From: a virus
Reading direction: 5' to 3' (one strand)
DNA length: 21,851 nt
Virus record (IMG/VR): IMGVR_UViG_3300017917_000124
Location: 1-21,851 of that record
Shown here: piece by piece, positions 1 to 7,800 of the stretch
Layout: each line of letters starts with the position of its first letter
How positions within the stretch are numbered: position 1 is the first letter of the stretch
The notes under the pieces: generated by a model
Told to the model about the DNA's origin: nothing
What the model saw: the letters and a program-made list of their open reading frames with translations, nothing else
The model's database searches: none
Translations under genes and position numbers: made by a program

Positions 1-1193
1 CTGTTTATTCCGTCTAGCATAAGGCTAGAATCATCAGCAAACACACTGCCCTTCATATCGCCTTCGTAGAAAGCTACACCGCCACCTAAGAATACAGCAT
101 CAACATATGACTTTGTAGCAGCATCCTGCAAATCTAAAGGATCTGCAATATTAGTAATTCTGCTACCACTGCCTACAATATTTCCCACGCCGTTAGCAGC
201 GTTAAGAATTAGGTTACTGCCTGATTCAATTGTAACTACACCAGCACCTGTAAATTCTAATGTGTCTGCTGTAATGCTATCTGCTGTGATAGAACCTGTG
301 TTAATATTACCAAAATTTGTTAGATCTGGCGGAGTATAAGTAAAGACTCCGGTTAGGTTATTATAGCCTAGAGAACCGTTGCCTGATGCCAGAGGCTCAC
401 TTGCTACACTAAACGCAGTTAAATCAACCCCGCCGCCAGCGGCAGCTCCTGGTTGCCAACGTTGGTTACTGCTGCTCCATACTAGAGACTGTCCATCTGT
501 AGCACCAACCTGTGACAGTCTATGTGTGTTTAATCTCGAACTGACACCATCAACTAGTAGAGTACTGTCATCACCAAAAACACTGCCTACTAGATCTGTG
601 TCAAAACTTCCGCTAGCTAGTGCAGCATTAATAGCAGTGTCAATGCCAGCAGCATCAAGAAATCCCATGTCATTGGTAAATTCTGACAGTGCTGTTGGTG
701 CTCCGTATACTGCTGAATAAGATATTCTGCTAGTTGCTGCATCAAAAACTAATGTACCGTCATTACCTCTTAGGTTACCGTAAAAGTTTTGTGCATGCAC
801 TTTCCAAAATCTATTAGTCGGTATGCCTATTTGATTGCTGCCGTCTGATGCTGGTAATATGTTTCCTGTTTCAAGTGTAAGATTGTCTACAGAAATATTT
901 CCTAAATCATTTACTTCAGAGAAAACTATTCCGGTTGCTGTAGAATTGACTCTTAAAAAATTACCAGCAGAATTGTTATAATTGCTAGGCACATCGGTTA
1001 AATCTGTAAAACTCTGTGCGACAATAGGTTGCCCTGCAATCGTAATTGCAGCAGCATCGATAGTTCCAAGGGCATTGATATCCTGTACTTCTTCTATGCT
1101 GTTATTTCTAAGATAAAGGTTATCACCTGCTGGCAACTCTTTTATCTTATTGCCATCACTAACATCTATAATTAATGGATATCTATTTGCCAT
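1..1193 (-). CDS. Fibre-type virion structural protein, 3' end beyond the window
   Basis: I translated this frame directly: it is open from ATG at 1193 to the left edge, giving 397 residues without a stop. The N-terminus (MANRYPLIIDVSDGNKIKEL) is of the kind found at the start of fibre proteins in T4-like cyanophages. The body is rich in Ser, Thr, Asn, Gly and Ala and has no enzyme motif. A DAATKSYVDA motif, common in phage tail fibres, lies near residue 350. The motif GSVFxDDSxLxxDG occurs twice, encoded near 550-595 and near 15-55; the second copy is close to the cut end, so more copies may follow. A purine-rich GGGAAG stands about 7 bases before the ATG and a late promoter motif lies at 1212-1219. 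The role is probably a tail fibre or baseplate-attached adhesin; which one cannot be told here. Confidence 0.85.
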   Translation of the reverse strand, partial: MANRYPLIIDVSDGNKIKELPAGDNLYLRNNSIEEVQDINALGTIDAAAITIAGQPIVAQSFTDLTDVPSNYNNSAGNFLRVNSTATGIVFSEVNDLGNISVDNLTLETGNILPASDGSNQIGIPTNRFWKVHAQNFYGNLRGNDGTLVFDAATSRISYSAVYGAPTALSEFTNDMGFLDAAGIDTAINAALASGSFDTDLVGSVFGDDSTLLVDGVSSRLNTHRLSQVGATDGQSLVWSSSNQRWQPGAAAGGGVDLTAFSVASEPLASGNGSLGYNNLTGVFTYTPPDLTNFGNINTGSITADSITADTLEFTGAGVVTIESGSNLILNAANGVGNIVGSGSRITNIADPLDLQDAATKSYVDAVFLGGGVAFYEGDMKGSVFADDSSLMLDGIN

Positions 1194-1211
1194 CTTTGCT
1201 TCCCATATACG

Positions 1212-1219
1212 TATTTATC
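1212..1219 (-). promoter_or_regulatory. T4-type late promoter motif
   Basis: The minus strand reads GATAAATA, seven of eight bases of the T4 late element TATAAATA. It sits in the 36-base gap between the 149-aa gene and the fibre gene, 18 bases before the ATG. Initiation about 6 bases downstream would leave a leader of roughly 12 bases that still holds GGGAAG. Such promoters are used by the phage late sigma factor (gp55 family). Confidence 0.6.
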
Positions 1220-1229
1220 GAATAGTTTA

Positions 1230-1679
1230 TTAGTCTTCCCAGCGCACAATTTGTTGTATTGATTGTGCGCTCACACTTAGACCTAGGCCTAGACTTTCCA
1301 CAGTGATTGCTAACTTACTGTCTGTGTCTACTATAGCATCTATATTTGCTAGAGGAGACAGTGAAGTATAAATTACTCCAAACACACTTGCATAAGCATT
1401 AGAATCATCTATTTTCTTGATTGCAATTACTTCGCAACTCTGTATAGTTTGATCTTGAGCAATAATCTGAAGAACAAATTTGCCTGTAATTACATCGCTA
1501 TTAATAGTAGTAAAAACAGTTTCTGTTTGACTTGGTCCGACGTAAGTGGTAACTGTTCCGCCGCCTATATTTTCATATATCTCTGAAAAGTTTAAATTTA
1601 TTTTGTTAAATGCAGTTCTTAAAGGATCGCCGTCACCTTTGTTAGCACTAGTCCCAATGTTAATTGTTTGTTTTGCCAT
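1230..1679 (-). CDS. Small virion structural protein with MAKQxINIG N-terminal module
   Basis: This encodes 149 aa. Residues 1-39 align with the start of the 2870-aa protein just upstream in the operon, 21 of 39 positions being identical (MAKQ, INIG, GD, R, F, K, N, NF, E, Y). This short module recurs at the N-termini of structural proteins in marine T4-like phages and probably attaches them to the particle. The remaining ~110 residues look beta-rich with no recognisable enzyme motif. The ribosome site AAAGGG lies 8-9 bases before the ATG, inside the end of the preceding 50-codon gene, which overlaps this one by 20 bases. It is likely transcribed with the giant fibre gene. It may be a small fibre, fibre-anchor or assembly protein; the exact role is unknown. 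Confidence 0.85.
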   Translation of the reverse strand: MAKQTINIGTSANKGDGDPLRTAFNKINLNFSEIYENIGGGTVTTYVGPSQTETVFTTINSDVITGKFVLQIIAQDQTIQSCEVIAIKKIDDSNAYASVFGVIYTSLSPLANIDAIVDTDSKLAITVESLGLGLSVSAQSIQQIVRWED

Positions 1680-1812
1680 TTTGATTACCCTTTAAAAACG
1701 CTACTCTAATACGTGTGGAAGAGACCACAACCTGTCGAGGCTGTGAATCTCTACTCACTACTGCTTGAGCTTTTCCGCTCTTGACTAATTTTTCTATTTG
1801 ACTCTGTTTCAT
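1660..1812 (-). CDS. Overlapping 50-codon basic protein, unknown function
   Basis: I found this frame by reading the gap between the two MAKQ genes. It starts at an ATG sharing one base with the stop of the giant gene (TAATG) and ends 20 bases inside the 149-aa gene. The 50-aa product begins MKQSQIEKLV, is basic (many Lys, Arg, Gln) and has no Cys, no signal peptide and no membrane segment. The overlaps at both ends suggest translational coupling, and otherwise a 132-base gap would break an operon that has almost no gaps. I do not recognise the family. It could be a small virion accessory protein or mainly a translational bridge. It could also be chance, since the frame is short. Confidence 0.6.
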   Translation of the reverse strand: MKQSQIEKLVKSGKAQAVVSRDSQPRQVVVSSTRIRVAFLKGNQNGKTNN

Positions 1813-4800
1813 TAGTGTTTACCTACAACAATTTCTATGGTGCCTCGATCAGTTGACTCTTTGTTTTCAAGAGCTTTACCGATAACCGTACCAACTTTTG
1901 CATCATTGTCTACGATAGCATAGCCTGGTATTGCAGCAGCTACCAACATGTCACCCTTGTTAACACGACCAATAACCTTACAAGGTACACGACCTTGTAG
2001 TGCTATTGCTGTTACATAAGTGCCTTCTAGTTGGCTGTTCATTAGGTGTGCAGGATTTGTAGAAACAACACCCGCTACTCGTCTGTCACTTCTAATATCT
2101 GTAGTAGTAACTTCTGCTGATCCACCAAACACTAGTACTGTGCCAGGTTCATATTCTGCATCACCTAGATAGTTTTCTGCCAAGTCAGCATAGTATGATT
2201 CAGTGGCTGTACCTCTGAACAGAGTAGCATAGATATTTGCATACTTTAGTGTAGCACTACCAATGTTATAAATGTTGTCAGTTTCTGGTACAGCGCCTGT
2301 TGAACTAAACTTCATAGGCACTACACTTGAGCTTGTTCCAGCGTCTGCAACCACCATACTGATCTGTCCAGCTGTAGACTTACCAGTATTAGCACCAATA
2401 GCAATACCTGTTGATGCTGTGCCTCTTTCACCAGGTGCTTCTAGGAATGAAGTATAAATCCAGTCAACACCTAGTCTCTTTTCGTTGTTAAAGTTAGATG
2501 CTGCCTGTAGAACACTCTGTTGTATTCCTGTGCCGCTAATATTAACGTTACCTGGAATCTGTAGGTCAGGATATGTAGGTGTTGCGCCGCCACTACCACC
2601 GACTGCTCGTAGTATCACGCCCTGTGCAGGTGTTTTAAACACTAGCTCAGTAGTGTCAAGTGCTAGCACTTCATAGCTTGAGTCACCGCCTAGTATTAGT
2701 GAGTTGACCTGTATGCTACCGCTACTGTTGGTTTTAACTATAGAATTAGTTTCACCTGTTTTAGTAACATTGGTTACACCGTAAACACCAGTAGCTGTTT
2801 TTATCAGTGCTAGACCAGGATCAACACCTGCCCCAAGTTCTGTTGTAAAATCGCCATCTTCGAGACCACCGCCTTGATTAACAATAGTACTGAAAGATAT
2901 TTCACTCACAGCACCTGTTGATCCAGTTGAATTACCAACAACTGTCTTTGAAGAAATGTTCTGAATAGATGCTAGTGATACACCGTTATTCTTAAGTGAT
3001 ATAAATCCATTAGTAGCATCAAAGTTCAGATTACTAAATGCAGCACTACCTAGATCGTTCTGTGTAATGCCCGTAGCATTGGCTCTTGTAGTCGCAGCAT
3101 TTAGACTTAGCTTGCTCTGAGCAATAGCTGCACTACCGCTTACGTCTGCGTTAACAATAGTACCTGCCTTTATCTGTGCGTTTAATGATGTGTATCTACT
3201 TGGTGAAAGGACTCTGTTAGTTGTAAGTTGAATGTCACTAGATGCATTCCATACACCGTTAGCCCATTCGTCAATTGGTCCATCAACTACCTGTCCGCCA
3301 GCACCACCTAGTACACTAACAAAGTCAGCTACTGTAATTCCAGAACCGCTGTTTGGTGTATAAACTAATGCTATTAGATCGCCTTCGTAACCTTGTACCT
3401 CAAACAGATCTACTACAGTGCCTGTTGATCCAGAATCGCTGCCGGTAAACACATCACCTACTTCAAAAGGTCCCCCAACAATAGTAGTTGCAAGAACAAA
3501 TATTTTCTTATATCCTGTTGCTACTAGTAATTGGTTAGCTTGTAGATCATTGATTTCAATGTCTCGCAATTTTGAAGTTGCATTAACTGTTGAAGATGAT
3601 GCATCAACGTATGCTTTAGTTGCAGCATCTGATGCTGTTATAGGTGCTCGCAAGTTAGTGATAGTGTTGCCCGCTGCATTTAGATCATCTGTCATTGGTA
3701 CTGCACCGTTAGGAGCAAGCACACCAGGACCTAATTTATTTGCAACAGCATTACCGTTTACATCATAGCCTAAACGTCTGTTTACATAACCACGCACAGC
3801 ACTTTCTGTAGGAACGCTGTCTGATGCGTTGTCAGTCATAGCCGAGTCTGTTGAGAACTCAGTAATAACAACACCGCGTTTGAATCCTAGTCCGTCAACG
3901 TCTGACAGTGCAAGTGAAGCACTGAATGTAACTGTACCAGTACCTTGGTCAACGCTAAAGAATCTACCTACACGGAAGATACCGTTTTGGTCTGTACTTA
4001 CATAGAACACACGACCCTTACCACGTTCCTGTACTTCTTTGGCTTGATCTGCTTCTCTTGGAAGACCAAAAATTACGTTAGGATAGTTACTTTGGTTAAA
4101 TCCGCCTGTACCTACGTCTAAGAAATCATGCGATGTAGCACGACAGGTTGAAATGTTAACAGTAACGCTACCTGTCGATCCTGCTTCAAGACCTGCTCTC
4201 AGTGTAACAGTTTCACTGCCTAATATTACAGGAGTTGAAAGGCCACTAACTGTGACCTGATTAATGTCGTCGCCTGTTGGTTCAATGTCAACAATACCGT
4301 AGGCGTTATCTTCTGCAACAGGAACTACAACGTTACTAGCATTAACACCTCTATAGTTGAACACGTAGAATTTCTTACCACCCCATGAAAGTATTGGAGC
4401 TCTAACTAGAGATCCTGCGGTCCAACCTGCGGGTCTATTTGCTTCAGGTGTCTTGAGGTTGTTGTTTAATCTGAATACTTCGTTAGCATCCACCGTCGGC
4501 GCAACAGCAATTACTACGTCACCAATTGTTCCACCCTTGGTTGTGCCACCATTGTTAAGTGCTGTTTGAGCAGCTTTTTCGGCATCAACAATCAATCGTA
4601 TGTAATCATAACTGGTATCAAATCCTGCCTGTGATTGATTTAGATCTAAATCATTGCCCAAGCTATCAGAATTGATAAAGCTGATTGATCTATAAACAGT
4701 GTTTGGATCTTCATCAAAGATCACAGCAGTTGAAGGTCTAATAGATAGTACGTCTGGTCTTGCAAGGTCTCCTAGAACGTGTGTTTGATTTCTTCTTAGG

Positions 4801-7800
4801 TTAAACAACACACCCCATGGAACAGCATTTAGCAGACCGTTTGTACTATATCGTACATCTGATGTTGAGAAGTTTAGTTTATAAACAACACCACTATATT
4901 TAGGTGTTGATGCTTCAACAGCGATTGTACCAGCAACAGTGACTCCTGTTATCTGCCCTGCAGAGTTTATAGATGAAACTGTTATAACAGCATTGTTAGC
5001 TGGAGTAGCACCGCCTAATTGTGCGCCTGCAACTGTTATAGTATCGCCAACGGAATAGTCTTCACCTATGGTAGTGATAGACGCAGTGTAACCGTATTCG
5101 ATTGTTTTGTAAAGAGTAAATCTAGCACCGGTACCAGCTACGCTTACTGTGGTAGCAGGAATAGTACCACCAACGTCTGGGAATGATCCTACCACTGGTC
5201 CCGCTACTTGAACGTTTGCTACTTCGTAACGAGCGAACGCGGGTCTAGCAGGATGATAGATATCTAGCTCTGATCTATTGCTTGGTATATCTTTAATATC
5301 GTAAGCATGTAGATATAGCTGTTCAACAGGGTTTCCATAGCCTGTAGAATCAACGTCTACAGGGACACTGTTTGCACCAAGTCCTACAGGTCCTACAGTC
5401 TTTTGCAATTGATGCGTTGCGTCAAATGCACCAGTAACATTTTTTAGGTAAATTACTCTAGAACCAGTAGCAGCAGTACTTACAGAAACAGTACCTGTTG
5501 CAGTACTGACTAGCTGGCTAATTGTATCACCTTCAACAAGTGTTACAGGTCCAGTTAGATATAGAACAACGTCTGCATTAAATGTTCTAGCAGGCTGCAC
5601 CATGTCCTGTACCAGTTCAACAGCATCAGGAATTTCATTAGGGTCTGAACCTTCTGCTACTAGGCCATATTCGCCGTAACAGCTTGAACCTGTTAAAGAA
5701 CGAATCTCTGAACCATTCTTGGCATAGTAGGATGTCCAGCAGTAGTAGGTAAACATCGATACCATTTCTGATAGCGCACCGTTTACACAGACTAGTCCAT
5801 AACCCAAGTCATTAACCTGTGTAAAGTCATTGCCCAGCATAGATCTATTACCTGCTGTCTGTAGCGTAATGTCTAATGGAGCAGGAACACTCTGTACTAC
5901 TCGTCTTGTAATCAAGGCAGTGTTTACATCGATCGCATCTTTAGCATCTTGATATGCTGCCAGTGCCCAAGTTATATTTGGGTATGCTGTAGCTGGTAGT
6001 GCTGAAAGCGTGTCTGAACTGATAACTGCTTGAATAATTCCTACTAGGTCTTCAACAATAGCCTGTTCTGTTGCTGATGCTGCTGTGCCTGATGTTTGAC
6101 CAGGATATAAGTTTCTAACTATCTGACCAACAATAGTTGCTAACTGCCCCATCGCAGCAGCAGTAACAGCCTTTTGTGCTGAAGGTAGAACACTAACTGC
6201 TCCTTCAAAATAAGCAGTAGCAGCTGATATCGTTGCTGAGTTACCTTCATATTGAACGTCATAGCTTAGTGCATCAACAATGTATCTAATATCTCTAGCG
6301 CACTTAACACCGTCATAAACTAGACCAACATAGTTAGCTGTGAGCCAAGCAATTATTTCACTTGATATAAAAGTTCTATTGGATTGTAACAGTGTTCTTG
6401 CTCTAGTTCTGTTTACACTGGTTCCCGGATTGGTCCAGGTAATTGCGTTAGCAGCACCCTCACCATTTTGAATGATGTCAATTACTTCGTTAAATGCTGC
6501 GGTAGCCCTAGATGTAGCAGTACCATTTGCTAGTACTTCTGGTAGTGCTAATACCTCAGCTTTACCAACTTCAATAGCATCTACTGTTTCAGTAAGTTGG
6601 TTATCAATAACTTCTGAAGCATTGCCTCGTCTGTAGGCAAGACCGTTTGTCACAGCATTATAATTTGTTCCTAGTGCTAGGTCATAACCTACACCTTGTA
6701 AAATTATACCTGTGTCTCTTGCACATTTTGCTTCGTCAAATTCAAATTCACCGATTGCATCTAAATTGTAGCCTGTGATTAACGAGCTTGTAATACCGCT
6801 AAATCCTAAACCGTCGTTTGAGTTTCTATCAAGTATTAGTTCAGCTGTACCAAAGTCCGGATCGTATTGTGTACATGCATTAACCTGGAAACGTCTACCG
6901 TCAATGTAGAATGCACTTGGTGTTTCAGGCTTGCGAATAAACAGACCCTGATCCGGCAAACTCTTGATTCTCAATCTAAATGGATCGCCATCAACTCGTT
7001 CAACAACCTGTACAGCACTATTACCAGTAAAGGCGTCGATAAACATACCACCACGGAATGCTTTTTTATTCAAGCTGGCTGAGAATGAAGAACCTGTCTG
7101 TATGTATGGTGATTTAGTAAGTACCTGTCCTTCAGGATCGAGAACGACCATGAAGCCGCCATGTCCTTGTACAGTACAGTTACGAATAATAGTTGCATCA
7201 TTCATCAAGAACACATCCATGTCCTTGTTATGCAGTGGTGGATTGTAGGCTGGATTAAATGCAAATGTTACAGTATCGATTAAGTTCTCTACTGTTTGAA
7301 CTGGCCCGTAAACTTCTGTCCAATATGCAGATATTTCAGGAGCATTGAAAACAGGACCAGATGTGTGTTCAGAAACGCACTGATAGTAGACGTAATTACC
7401 GCCTACAAAAAATCTAATTACATTGCCAACTCTATACAATTCTCCAGCGGCCCAATCTGCTGGATCAGCACTACCATTAAATAGGTCTGGCTCTGGATAG
7501 TCTAAATCTACTCCGTATATTGTTGGAGGAGCTTCACCGTCAAATAGATACGAAGCGATTGTATAGATATAGTTCATACCTGCGATACAACCAGCCTGAT
7601 TGATTCCACCAAGCGAACCGCTATAGAATTCTCCCTGTGTTTCTAGAGAAAATTCGTTGCCACCGTTGCGTAGGTCTTTTATCAATGCTTCAACAATGTA
7701 GCCTGTATCTCTCTTGCTTTTTGCTTCGCTGTAGTTACCTACCATTGATGGATAGGTAGTATTGATATACTTGACTACCTGCTCTTGTATAAACTCTTTA

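Noticed and set aside
379-720. Plus-strand open frame of 113 codons
   Set aside because: It lies opposite the fibre gene, which continues through the whole region with fibre motifs; its Ser/Pro/Ala-rich product is what antisense of a fibre gene gives.
6867-7484. Several plus-strand frames opposite the giant fibre gene
   Set aside because: They mirror the continuous 2870-codon minus-strand frame, have no ribosome sites or known motifs, and would break an otherwise one-way operon.
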